From Sphingobacterium thalpophilum (GTDB taxonomy: Bacteria > Bacteroidota > Bacteroidia > Chitinophagales > Chitinophagaceae): a stretch of DNA of 42,855 nucleotides. Below are positions 19,532-28,713 of the stretch, piece by piece. Each line of letters opens with the position of its first letter. Position 1 is the stretch's first letter. The stretch is from assembly GCA_943325035.2 (NCBI GenBank), contig CALPNW020000004.1, forward strand, positions 1 to 42,855, given 5' to 3'. Both the position numbers and the translations under genes were made by a program. A model generated the notes under the pieces. The model saw only the letters and a list, made by a program, of their open reading frames with translations, searched no databases and was not told the origin of the DNA.

Positions 19532-20968
19532 ATGAAAGAAATGAAAAAAAATAAATTAGTCATCTTCTCCTTTTTATTACTGACGCTCTCTGCCTGCCAG
19601 AAAGTGATGGATATTAAGGAAACCGATTTCATCGGTGGCGACGTTGCATTGAAAACGGTTGCCAATAATGAGCAGGGTATCATTGGTGCTTATGCAGGAA
19701 TGAACGTAGAAATGGGCATTTTGCTGAACAGTGTTTTCTCTGATGAAGTAAAAGTGGCAGAATTCTATAATGCGGCTACTGTTCACGAGTGGCAATATGC
19801 ATCTACTGATATTTCAATCAGAGATAGCTACACTGCATTTAACCTTTATTACAGAATCATCGACCGGGTTAACCGTGTTTTACAGGCATTGCCTGGTGTA
19901 GCTGCAACAACTCCTGCAGAAACTGCATTGAAAAACCGTTTAACCGGCGAAGCATTGTTCCTGAGAGCTTATTGTCATTTTGAGTTATACAGATATTACA
20001 GCAACAGTGCTGTATCTTCTGATCTGGCAATGGCTTATATGGAAACACCTTCATTGGCTCCTACTTCAAGGATTACCGTGGGCCCTTACTTTATTAAATT
20101 AAAGGCGGACTTAGCTGCTGCTAAGCCTTTATTGCCAACAGCATTAACGGACATTTACAGAGCTACTGCTCCTGCCGCTGCTGCATTACAGGCAAGAGTT
20201 GCTTTGTACCAGAAAGAATATGCCAATGCAATTGGGTTCAGTACAGAATACATTAATGCTATTCCTTTGGCTGCAGCTGCTTCATTTGCAGGTATCTGGA
20301 CAGGTGCCAACAGCACTGAGGTTGCTTTTAAATTAAGCCGTACTGCTTCTGTTGGTGGTAAAATAGGTTCATTGTACAGAGGTACTTCTGCAAGTGCTTC
20401 TAATATCGGTACTGTAACCTGGAAGCCATCCGACAAATTATGGAACAGTTACGATCAGGTAACTGATGTTCGTTTTGCTGCTTATTTTAAATCAGAACCA
20501 TTGTTGAATGTTCCTGGTCGTGATCCAAAGCTGATCAATAAATACGCCGGTGGTGCTTATGGCACTTCAACCGAAAATCTTGCTGATGCAGTTGTTTTCA
20601 GAACTGGTGAGCAATACCTGATCCGTGCCGAAGCTAAGGCTGAAGGTGCTGACCTGGTAGGTGCTGCTGCAGATTTAAATGCACTGAGAGCTGCGCGTAT
20701 CACAGGATACGTTAATGCTACTTTTGCAACTAAAGATCAGCTGATCACTGCTATCATGGATGAGCGTTTCAAAGAACTGCCTTTTGAAGGTCACCGTTTC
20801 TTTGATCTGAAAAGAAGAAATTTACCGGTAAGCCGTTTGGCTGCTGACGCTCCAAATGCAGCTGCCATGACGCTTTCTGCTGGTAATTTCCGGTTCTTAT
20901 TACCTATACCTAACGTTGAAATACAGGCCAACCCTGTTATTCAGCAGAATGCAGGATATACCAACTAA
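19532..20968 (+). CDS. RagB/SusD-family lipoprotein (pair 3)
   Basis: Lipobox LSACQK; FRTGEQYLIRAEAKAEG; DERFKELPFEGHRFFDLKRRN; FRFLLPIPNVEIQANPVIQQNAGY. ORF listed from a TTG at 19520; ATG 19532 or 19541 more likely. Confidence 0.93.
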   Translation: MKEMKKNKLVIFSFLLLTLSACQKVMDIKETDFIGGDVALKTVANNEQGIIGAYAGMNVEMGILLNSVFSDEVKVAEFYNAATVHEWQYASTDISIRDSYTAFNLYYRIIDRVNRVLQALPGVAATTPAETALKNRLTGEALFLRAYCHFELYRYYSNSAVSSDLAMAYMETPSLAPTSRITVGPYFIKLKADLAAAKPLLPTALTDIYRATAPAAAALQARVALYQKEYANAIGFSTEYINAIPLAAAASFAGIWTGANSTEVAFKLSRTASVGGKIGSLYRGTSASASNIGTVTWKPSDKLWNSYDQVTDVRFAAYFKSEPLLNVPGRDPKLINKYAGGAYGTSTENLADAVVFRTGEQYLIRAEAKAEGADLVGAAADLNALRAARITGYVNATFATKDQLITAIMDERFKELPFEGHRFFDLKRRNLPVSRLAADAPNAAAMTLSAGNFRFLLPIPNVEIQANPVIQQNAGYTN

Positions 20969-20987
20969 TCAATTAGATTGATATAAT

Positions 20988-21022
20988 AAAAGGGGCTATA
21001 CAATTTGTATAGCCCCTTTTTT
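20988..21022. terminator. Strong, possibly bidirectional terminator between convergent genes
   Basis: AAAAGGGGCTATACAA T TTGTATAGCCCCTTTT then TT; near-perfect palindrome with A-tract and T-tract. Confidence 0.9.
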
Positions 21023-21050
21023 ATGGGTAGATCTTTTCGGTATTATTATT

Positions 21051-21163
21051 CTATACTGCTGCGAGTTATTTCAATATAGCTTCTAGTTAGTTGAATGCAG
21101 TTGCGAGTTATTTCAATACAGCTTCGAGTTATTTGAATGCAGTTGAGAGTTATTTCAATACAG
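21051..21163. repeat. 21-bp tandem array overlapping the 3' end and stop codon of the TlpA-like gene
   Basis: Units: CTGCGAGTTATTTCAATATAG (21059), CTTCTAGTTAGTTGAATGCAG (21080), TTGCGAGTTATTTCAATACAG (21101), CTTCGAGTTATTTGAATGCAG (21122), TTGAGAGTTATTTCAATACAG (21143); partial copy at 21051-21058. Confidence 0.93.
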
Positions 21164-22292
21164 CTGCAAGTTTTTGTTCCAGTTCAGCTCCTCTTAAACC
21201 GGTAGCGATGATCTTTCCCTGAGGGTCTATCAGTACATTAAAAGGGATTGCATCAAACTGATAAAGAGATGGCATAGTGCTTTGCCATTGCTTCAGGTCA
21301 CTAACCTGTTTCCAGTTCAACCGATCATCTTTAATGGCCTTCAGCCAGTCTTCCTTATCACTATCGAGTGATACGCCGAGTATGGTAAAATTTTTGTTCT
21401 TATACTTGTTAAATGCAGCAACTACTGCAGGATTTTCTCCCCTGCAAGGGCCGCACCAGCTGGCCCAGAAGTCTACCAGCACATATTTTCCTTTTAAGCT
21501 GCTCAATAAAAATGGCTGATCATTCACATCCGGCAAACTGATTTCCGGAGCCTGCTGGTTTAGTAAGGCATATCCTTTTGGCTCAGGGGCCTGTTGAGGT
21601 GCTGCGCTGGTTGCGTTCACCATTGCTTTGATCTTAGATAAACCGGTATGTTCTTTAAATAATTCAGCAGACTCATTCACCAGTACTTTCAGTTCATCCG
21701 GGTTCATTGTTCTGGATGCCATTCCCAGTGCATAATAACGCGCTGCCGGGCTCTTACTCTCCTTAATGAAGGTTCGTACCGAAGTGTTCATGTTTTTGAT
21801 CTGTAGCTCACGGTCTGCTTTTACCAGATTCAGCACACTGTCTGTACCGGGTTGTTTTTGCAGGGTATCAATTTTCTGGAAGATGGCATACAATACTGAA
21901 TCCTGGTTGCGGTAATTTTCGAAAAGGGTATGCAGACTTTCGGAGGCCGCAGATCCGGTGATCTTATACGCTCTGTATTGATTAGCATCCATAGCTACTT
22001 CAATATAGTCGTTGTCGTTCACCAGCAAAACATCCGGACCGTTCTCGAGTACCAGGCGATACAATCCTTCTTCACGGGCTACTCCCTTCAGGGAGAATTT
22101 GCCGTCTTTTTCCAGCCTACCCGAATCGAGTATAATGGGTTGCTCAGCACCAAACGGGAGCTCCTGTAAAAACAATTTTGAGGTCACTGCATTTTTAATG
22201 GTACCGGTTACTGTAAAGCCACCGTACTTTTTTTGTTTGCAGGCCGTAAGCAGAATACCTGTGCTGAGCAGCAGGAATACAATTTTTTTCAT
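21150..22292 (-). CDS. TlpA-like thiol-disulfide oxidoreductase lipoprotein with DUF4369-like N-terminus
   Basis: Lipobox LLTACKQK; N-terminal FTVTGTIKNAVTSKLFLQELPFG; thioredoxin motif VDFWASWCGPCRGENP. Confidence 0.9.
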   Translation of the reverse strand: MKKIVFLLLSTGILLTACKQKKYGGFTVTGTIKNAVTSKLFLQELPFGAEQPIILDSGRLEKDGKFSLKGVAREEGLYRLVLENGPDVLLVNDNDYIEVAMDANQYRAYKITGSAASESLHTLFENYRNQDSVLYAIFQKIDTLQKQPGTDSVLNLVKADRELQIKNMNTSVRTFIKESKSPAARYYALGMASRTMNPDELKVLVNESAELFKEHTGLSKIKAMVNATSAAPQQAPEPKGYALLNQQAPEISLPDVNDQPFLLSSLKGKYVLVDFWASWCGPCRGENPAVVAAFNKYKNKNFTILGVSLDSDKEDWLKAIKDDRLNWKQVSDLKQWQSTMPSLYQFDAIPFNVLIDPQGKIIATGLRGAELEQKLAAVLK

Positions 22293-22297
22293 GCGTA

Positions 22298-23737
22298 TTA
22301 TTTATTAAGTTTTTCTTCCAGCAATTGTGTAACCATTTTTGGATCGGCTTGTCCTTTACTCCTTTTCTTTACTTCTCCTACAAATAAACCGATCAGTCCT
22401 TTTTTGCCTTTTTTATATTCTGCTACCTTATCGGGCATAGCAGCCAAAGCTTCTTCCACCCATTTTCCGAGTTCGTTGGTATCGCTAACCTGTATAAGCT
22501 GCAACTCACTGGCAATTGCAAGGGCAGACTTATTGTTCACCGCCAGTACCGGAAGTATTTTAGCAGCAGCAACAGAAAAATTCACCTGTCCGGATTCAAC
22601 GAGCTGAATTAATTCTGCCAGTTTTTGCGGGGCAAGTGTAAATTGTTCAAAGCCCCAATCATGCTCATTTAAATACTGCCTGATGGGACCAAGTATCCAG
22701 TTGGCAACATTCTTATAAGAGGGGGTATGTTGAATAACTGATTCAAAATAATCGGCCGTGGCCTTATCGTCGGTTAGTTGTGCTGCATCATAATCGCTTA
22801 ACCCATAGGATTCCTGGTACTTTACAATAAGTACTGCAGGCAAATCAGGCAATGATTTTGCAATACCATTGATGTATTCATCAGCCAGTATGAAAGCAGG
22901 CAGATCGGGATCTGGGAAATACCGGTAGTCATTGGCCTCTTCTTTATCCCTGATGGCAAAAGTAGTATCGTTCAACGCATCAAAACTTCTGGTTTGCTGC
23001 CTGATTGTGTTGCCTGCTTCTACCTCCCTGATCATCCGCTCAATTTCATACTCAATGGCTTTTTTTACATTGCGGATGGAGTTCAGATTCTTCACTTCTA
23101 CCTTGGTGCCCAGTTGTTGTTCTCCCCTCAGCCGGATAGATACATTTGCATCGCAACGCAGGCTGCCCTCTTCCATATTGCCATCGCAGATATTTAACCA
23201 TCTCACCAGCTTACGAACTTCCGTTACATACTGCCATGCCTCCTCTGCCGAAAACAGATCAGGCTCTGTAACAATTTCTATGAGTGGTGTTCCTGCACGG
23301 TTTAAATCTATGCAGGTATAATGTTCATCAATATCGTGAATGCTTTTTCCTGCATCTTCTTCGAGGTGAATTCTGTTGAGCTGAACGTAACGGCTGGTAT
23401 CACCGGTTTTTATTTTTATTTGCCCTCCTTTACAGATAGGGGTGGTATGTTGTGAGATCTGGTAGCCTTTGGGAAGATCGGGATAGAAATAATTTTTTCT
23501 TGCAAAATAGTTGGTCTTTTCAATTTCACATCCACAGGCGATGCCCATTTTTATGGCAAACTCAATCGCTTTCTTATTGGTTTTTGGCAGTGTGCCCGGA
23601 TGTGCTAAAGTAACCGGACTTACCTGCGTATTCGGTTCAGACCCAAACAAAGTGCTGTCTCCACAAAAAAGCTTGCTTTTTGTAGAAAGTTGTGCATGCA
23701 CTTCTAAGCCGATTACTGCTTCGTATTTATTATTCAT
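22298..23737 (-). CDS. gatB: Asp-tRNA(Asn)/Glu-tRNA(Gln) amidotransferase subunit B
   Basis: YEAVIGLEVHAQLSTKSKLFCG; GSLRCDANVSIR; TKVEVKNLNSIRNVKKAIEYE; RYFPDPDLP. Confidence 0.97.
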   Translation of the reverse strand: MNNKYEAVIGLEVHAQLSTKSKLFCGDSTLFGSEPNTQVSPVTLAHPGTLPKTNKKAIEFAIKMGIACGCEIEKTNYFARKNYFYPDLPKGYQISQHTTPICKGGQIKIKTGDTSRYVQLNRIHLEEDAGKSIHDIDEHYTCIDLNRAGTPLIEIVTEPDLFSAEEAWQYVTEVRKLVRWLNICDGNMEEGSLRCDANVSIRLRGEQQLGTKVEVKNLNSIRNVKKAIEYEIERMIREVEAGNTIRQQTRSFDALNDTTFAIRDKEEANDYRYFPDPDLPAFILADEYINGIAKSLPDLPAVLIVKYQESYGLSDYDAAQLTDDKATADYFESVIQHTPSYKNVANWILGPIRQYLNEHDWGFEQFTLAPQKLAELIQLVESGQVNFSVAAAKILPVLAVNNKSALAIASELQLIQVSDTNELGKWVEEALAAMPDKVAEYKKGKKGLIGLFVGEVKKRSKGQADPKMVTQLLEEKLNK

Positions 23738-23783
23738 AGACCCCTGATCCGGCTGACGAAACCGGTTGCTTTATTTATAGTTG

Positions 23784-26402
23784 TTAACTGATCAGTTCCC
23801 GAACTTTTTCAATAACTGTAGCAAGATTCGATGTATCCTGGCCTCCTGCAGTCGCCAGTGTTTTCTGGCCACCACCTCCGCCTTTGATGAGCGGAGCAAT
23901 CAGTTCTTTAATAATTTTCGGAGCCTCCCAGCTTTTTGCTGCTGATAGGGTATCATCAATCAATACGGCCACCTGTGCCTTGCCGTCTACATTGGCTGCC
24001 AGTACTACCACATAATTGTTGAGGTCTTTTTTTAATTCGAAACAAAGTTTCTTTACCGCATCTGCACTGCCTGCATCTACTACCTGTCCAATAAAAGAAA
24101 TGCCATTGATTGTTTCAATCTTACCCAGTAATTCTTTCTGCACCAGCAATAATTGCTTTGCCTCAAAAGATTCTATTTTTTTACGGAGTTCTGTGTTTTC
24201 CTGCAAGAGTTGCTCAACCGATTTAAGCAGTTCTTTCGGATTTTTTAAGCTGTCCCTGATCTGCCGGATCTCATTGAATTGATTACTGATTAAGGTATAA
24301 GCTGCCTCTCCGCAAACTGCTTCTATTCTTCTTACACCTGCAGCTACTGCAGATTCATGTTGTATTTTAAATAAACCCAGTTCTCCTGTATGGCCTACAT
24401 GGGTTCCTCCGCACAACTCAATAGAGTAATGGGGATCCATGATCACTACCCGCACTGTATCACCGTATTTTTCTCCGAATAAAGCCATTGCACCCAATGC
24501 AATCGCCTCGTCCTTTTTCATCTCTTTAATAAATACCGGAATATTGGCCCTGATTTTTTCGTTCACCAGTTGCTCAACCTGCTGAATTTCTTCCTCACTC
24601 ATTTTAGCAAAATGAGAAAAATCAAAACGCAGCAGCTGGTTGTTGACCATGCTTCCTTTTTGTGCAACATGGTTACCCAAAACGGTTCGTAAGGCTGCGT
24701 GCATGAGGTGCGTAGCACTATGGTGTACGGTGGTATTTCTTCTGTTCGCTTCATTTACAGTGGCTATAACTGCAGCTCCGATATTTTCGGGGAGGGTGTC
24801 TGTAAAATGAATAATGAGGGTATTCTCTTTTTTGGTATCTGTTACGGTAATCAGTTCTCCCTCAAAATCGAGCACACCAATATCTCCGGTTTGTCCGCCG
24901 CTTTCCGCATAAAACGGTGTTGCAGACAGTACAATCTGGTAAGACTGATTGCCCTTTGCTTTTACCTTTCTGTATTTGATCACATTGGTTGTTATTTCCA
25001 GTGAATCATATCCTACAAATTCCTGCAATGCATTGCTGCCGGTTTCTATCCAGTCTTCTGTATCTACTGTTGTTGCCGCACGGCTTCTGTTTTTTTGCTG
25101 AAGCATTTCTGCTTCAAAGCCGGCATCGTCTACCTTAAAATTATTTTCAGAAGCAATCAGTCGGGTGAGGTCTATCGGAAAACCAAAAGTATCGAATAAT
25201 TCAAAGGCTGCCTTTCCTTCAATAGTTTTACTGCCCGTGCTGTTGATGATATCATCTATCCGCTTCAGTCCTTTATCCAGTGTTCGCAGGAACGCATCTT
25301 CTTCTTCGCGCACTACTTTGGTTACAAAATCCAGCTGAAGGGTAAGCTCAGGAAATACCTGTTCAAACTGCTTTGCCAGAACGGGCATCAGCTGGTACAG
25401 CAATGGTTGTTTGTAGTTCAGGTGTGAATAGTAATAACGAACCGCTCTTCGCAGAATTCTTCTGATCACATACCCGGCACCTGTATTGGAAGGAAGTTGT
25501 CCGTCTGCAATGGTAAATGCAATTGCACGGATATGGTCTGCTATCACACGGAAAGCGATTGCTTCTTTGCTGTCGCTTCTGTCGTAGGTTCTTCCGGTTA
25601 TTTTTTCTATGGCGCTGAACGTGCCGGTAAATACATCTGTATCGTAGTTGCTTTGCTTGCCTTGTATTACCCGAACCAAACGTTCAAATCCCATTCCGGT
25701 ATCAACATGTTTTTCGGGTAGTGGAACCAGCGAGCCATCTTTCAGTCTGTTGTACTGGATGAATACATTGTTCCAGATCTCAATTACCTGTGGATGGTCT
25801 TTGTTGACCAGTTCTTTACCGGGTATTTGAGCTCTTTCCTCATTGGTCCGGCAATCAACATGAATTTCGGAACAGGGCCCACAGGGTCCGGTATCCCCCA
25901 TTTCCCAGAAATTGTCTTTTTTATTGCCGTATACAATATGATCTTCCTGTACCAGTTTTTTCCATTCTTCCAATGCCAGTGTTGATGCCGGGATCCCTTC
26001 TTTGGCATCTCCTTCAAATACAGAAACGTATAAGCGGTCTTTTTCGAGTTTATATACTTCTGTTAACAGTTCCCAGCTCCAGGCTATGGCTTCCGCTTTA
26101 AAGTAGTCGCCAAAACTCCAGTTGCCCAGCATTTCGAACATGGTATGGTGGTAAGTATCTACACCCACTTCTTCCAGGTCATTGTGCTTTCCGCTTACAC
26201 GAAGGCATTTCTGGGTATCTGCTATGCGGGTATAGTCTGGTTTCCGGTTGCCCAGAAAGTAGTCTTTAAACTGATTCATACCCGCATTGGTGAACAACAG
26301 GGTCGGGTCGTTTTTAACCACAATAGGTGCGGAAGGAACGATCTGGTGCTTTTTTGAAGCGAAAAAATCTAAAAATTGCTGGCGAATTTCGGCACTCGTC
26401 AT
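23784..26402 (-). CDS. alaS: Alanine--tRNA ligase
   Basis: MTSAEIRQQFLDFFASKKHQIVPSAPIV; FTNAGMNQFKDYFLG; HHSATHLMHAALR; ELCGGTHVGHTGELG. Confidence 0.98.
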   Translation of the reverse strand: MTSAEIRQQFLDFFASKKHQIVPSAPIVVKNDPTLLFTNAGMNQFKDYFLGNRKPDYTRIADTQKCLRVSGKHNDLEEVGVDTYHHTMFEMLGNWSFGDYFKAEAIAWSWELLTEVYKLEKDRLYVSVFEGDAKEGIPASTLALEEWKKLVQEDHIVYGNKKDNFWEMGDTGPCGPCSEIHVDCRTNEERAQIPGKELVNKDHPQVIEIWNNVFIQYNRLKDGSLVPLPEKHVDTGMGFERLVRVIQGKQSNYDTDVFTGTFSAIEKITGRTYDRSDSKEAIAFRVIADHIRAIAFTIADGQLPSNTGAGYVIRRILRRAVRYYYSHLNYKQPLLYQLMPVLAKQFEQVFPELTLQLDFVTKVVREEEDAFLRTLDKGLKRIDDIINSTGSKTIEGKAAFELFDTFGFPIDLTRLIASENNFKVDDAGFEAEMLQQKNRSRAATTVDTEDWIETGSNALQEFVGYDSLEITTNVIKYRKVKAKGNQSYQIVLSATPFYAESGGQTGDIGVLDFEGELITVTDTKKENTLIIHFTDTLPENIGAAVIATVNEANRRNTTVHHSATHLMHAALRTVLGNHVAQKGSMVNNQLLRFDFSHFAKMSEEEIQQVEQLVNEKIRANIPVFIKEMKKDEAIALGAMALFGEKYGDTVRVVIMDPHYSIELCGGTHVGHTGELGLFKIQHESAVAAGVRRIEAVCGEAAYTLISNQFNEIRQIRDSLKNPKELLKSVEQLLQENTELRKKIESFEAKQLLLVQKELLGKIETINGISFIGQVVDAGSADAVKKLCFELKKDLNNYVVVLAANVDGKAQVAVLIDDTLSAAKSWEAPKIIKELIAPLIKGGGGGQKTLATAGGQDTSNLATVIEKVRELIS

Positions 26403-26513
26403 TTTGTATCACTTTTTATGCCCGATTATTAGGGCGTAGAAACTATATTTGTTGCTATTTCAAGGATGGCAAAGGTAAGGATTTAGGCGGCTTTGCACCA
26501 TGAACAATCGGCA

Positions 26514-27485
26514 ATGAAAAAGGTAAAATACTTCTTTAACACCCATACGCTCCGTTACGAGAAGCTGAGTGCCCCGCTCAGGGTCCGGTTATTACAGGTA
26601 ATTGGCTATATAGCTGCATCCATTGTAACCGGTATTCTCATTTTTGCCATCACGTTCAGGTATGTGGATTCTCCGAAGGAAAAGTACATGCGCCAGCAGA
26701 ATGATGATCTTAAACAGAATTACAGTGTACTGCAGGAGCGGGTTAAACAACTGGAGCTGCAAATGGACGAAATTGAAAGCAGGGATAATAATGTATACCG
26801 TTCCATCTTTGGATCCGATCCGGTTCCGGACAGTGCCCGTGTAAAAGACATAGAAACAAAAAAAGAAGTTAAGCTGGTACAAAGTATGGGAGAAACGGAA
26901 CTGGTGAACAGCATGACTGCCCAGCTGAACAATCTGTCGCTGAGAACGGCCTATCAGTCCAAATCCTTTGTGGATATTGCCGACCTGGTGAAGAATAAGG
27001 AAAAGCTATTAGCCGCAACACCCTCCATTCAGCCGGTTAGTAATAAGAATTTGAACAGGGTGGCATCGGGTTTTGGATATAGGATAGACCCAATTTATAA
27101 AGACAGAAGATTACATGCCGGGCTTGATTTTACCGCGCCAACCGGAACGCCAATATATGCTACGGCCGATGGCCTGGTAAGGGATGCCGGATTTAATACA
27201 GGTGGTTATGGTAACCGGGTGCTGATCAGTCATGGGTTTGGCTATGAAACGACCTACTCTCATATGTACAGAATCAAAGCCCGGATTGGGCAAAGAGTAA
27301 AGCGGGGAGAAGTGATTGGCTATATCGGCAGTACGGGAAAAAGTACCGGGCCGCATTGCCATTATGAAGTTCATAGAAACGGGGTAGCTGTAGATCCGAT
27401 CTACTATTTTTACAATGACCTGACCCCTGCTCAGTTTGACCGTATACTGAAACTGGCCGCTGCCAGCAATCAGAGTTTTGATTAA
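26514..27485 (+). CDS. M23-family (LytM-type) metallopeptidase, membrane anchored
   Basis: N-terminal TM, coiled coil, HAGLDFTAPTGTPIYATADGLV and HCHYEVHRNGVAVDP. ATG 26514 preferred over the TTG at 26493. Confidence 0.92.
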   Translation: MKKVKYFFNTHTLRYEKLSAPLRVRLLQVIGYIAASIVTGILIFAITFRYVDSPKEKYMRQQNDDLKQNYSVLQERVKQLELQMDEIESRDNNVYRSIFGSDPVPDSARVKDIETKKEVKLVQSMGETELVNSMTAQLNNLSLRTAYQSKSFVDIADLVKNKEKLLAATPSIQPVSNKNLNRVASGFGYRIDPIYKDRRLHAGLDFTAPTGTPIYATADGLVRDAGFNTGGYGNRVLISHGFGYETTYSHMYRIKARIGQRVKRGEVIGYIGSTGKSTGPHCHYEVHRNGVAVDPIYYFYNDLTPAQFDRILKLAAASNQSFD

Positions 27486-27500
27486 CTAAAACAGATTTAC

Positions 27501-27749
27501 TTGGAACCCGGCGTAAGAGAATACCTGACCAGAATTTTAAATACCCTATCTGTTGGATTGTTCTGGCTTGCCATTAATTCAACAGCTGGTATCATGTTTG
27601 GCCATGCCTTTTTTCAGGATCATATTTCTACCGGAAATGTGATTTTCTACGTTTGGTTTCTGCTAAGCCTTGCTGCATTTCTCTGGTGGGTAATCCGCTT
27701 ATGGAGTAAACCAATTGACTACGATGCAGAGGACGGCGAACCGGTTTAA
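27501..27749 (+). CDS. Small membrane protein, hypothetical
   Basis: 82 aa with two hydrophobic helices; TTG start; immediately downstream of the M23 gene. Confidence 0.6.
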   Translation: MEPGVREYLTRILNTLSVGLFWLAINSTAGIMFGHAFFQDHISTGNVIFYVWFLLSLAAFLWWVIRLWSKPIDYDAEDGEPV

Positions 27750-28660
27750 TTTTTACCGTCTTTGGTATCCAGAATAACCGGTGTATTCCCTTTGCCCAGC
27801 ACAATTACTTTTGAATTGGGAGAAGTTACCAGTGCTTTCATTACCTGTATTTGTTCGTATTGTAATTGTTTGTCGCCCAGTCCGGCACTGATAATCTTTT
27901 GATAATCTGCAATACCCTGTGCTTCCACCCGCTTGCGCTCTGCTTCCTGCTTTTCTTTTTGCAATACGAATTCCATTTTCTGTGCATCCTGTTCTGCCCT
28001 GATCTTATCTTCAATAGATCCTTTTACGTTAGCCGGTAGGGTGATATTGCGCACCAGCAGTTGCTCAAGTACCAGTCCTCTTTTCTTAAAATCTTCGTCG
28101 ATGCTTTTAAAAATTCTTCCCTGAAATAAATCGCGCTTGGTAGAATAAAGATCTATGGCAGTAAAGTAAACAGCGTTATCGCGAATCTTTGTTCTGGTAA
28201 GCGGACGAACAATTTTATCTCTGTAATCGAGCCCGGTTTCTTTTACCAGACGGGGTGCCTGATCACTGGTTACCCGGTAGAGTACAGTCAGGTCCAGCAC
28301 TACTTCCAGGCCGTCTGCAGTTAATACACGAATGGCATCATCGCCGCCTTTATCTCCTTCGTCGTGCACACCACTCATGGTATAATTCTGCGTTTTCACA
28401 TCAATTGTTTTAACCTCTACGAGTGGGTTGACTACGTTTAATCCGCTGTATAAAATATCATCCGATACTTTTCCGAATAATGATTTTACCCCAATCTGGC
28501 CTGCATCTATCTGTTTAACACAGGCGGTAAAAAATCCCAGCAGCGCAATCACAACTCCTGCAATCCGGATACCACCGGACAGTTTTTGAAATTCTGCTCT
28601 TTGTTTGCCTAAAGCAAATGAAACAATGATGGCCAGTATGCCTAAAATAATAAGTATCAT
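27746..28660 (-). CDS. SPFH/prohibitin-family membrane protein
   Basis: N-terminal TM; CVKQIDAGQIGVKSLFGKVSDDILYSGLNVVNPLVEVKTIDVKTQNYTM; IEDKIRAEQDAQKMEFVLQKEKQEAERKRVEAQGIADYQKII. Confidence 0.9.
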   Translation of the reverse strand: MILIILGILAIIVSFALGKQRAEFQKLSGGIRIAGVVIALLGFFTACVKQIDAGQIGVKSLFGKVSDDILYSGLNVVNPLVEVKTIDVKTQNYTMSGVHDEGDKGGDDAIRVLTADGLEVVLDLTVLYRVTSDQAPRLVKETGLDYRDKIVRPLTRTKIRDNAVYFTAIDLYSTKRDLFQGRIFKSIDEDFKKRGLVLEQLLVRNITLPANVKGSIEDKIRAEQDAQKMEFVLQKEKQEAERKRVEAQGIADYQKIISAGLGDKQLQYEQIQVMKALVTSPNSKVIVLGKGNTPVILDTKDGKN

Positions 28661-28713
28661 AAAGTTGATTAATGGTGTTCACTTAATTTACCGATAGTGC
28701 AAGGTATACTTAT

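Noticed and set aside
21051-21163. Possible CRISPR array
   Set aside because: Units are directly contiguous 21-mers with no unique spacers and no cas genes nearby.
22932-23321. 129-aa plus-strand ORF antisense to gatB
   Set aside because: Shadow ORF over a conserved housekeeping gene; Ser/Leu-rich artefact.
26420-26435. GCCC-GATTATTA-GGGC hairpin upstream of alaS
   Set aside because: A 4-bp stem only; no evidence for a T-box or attenuator.
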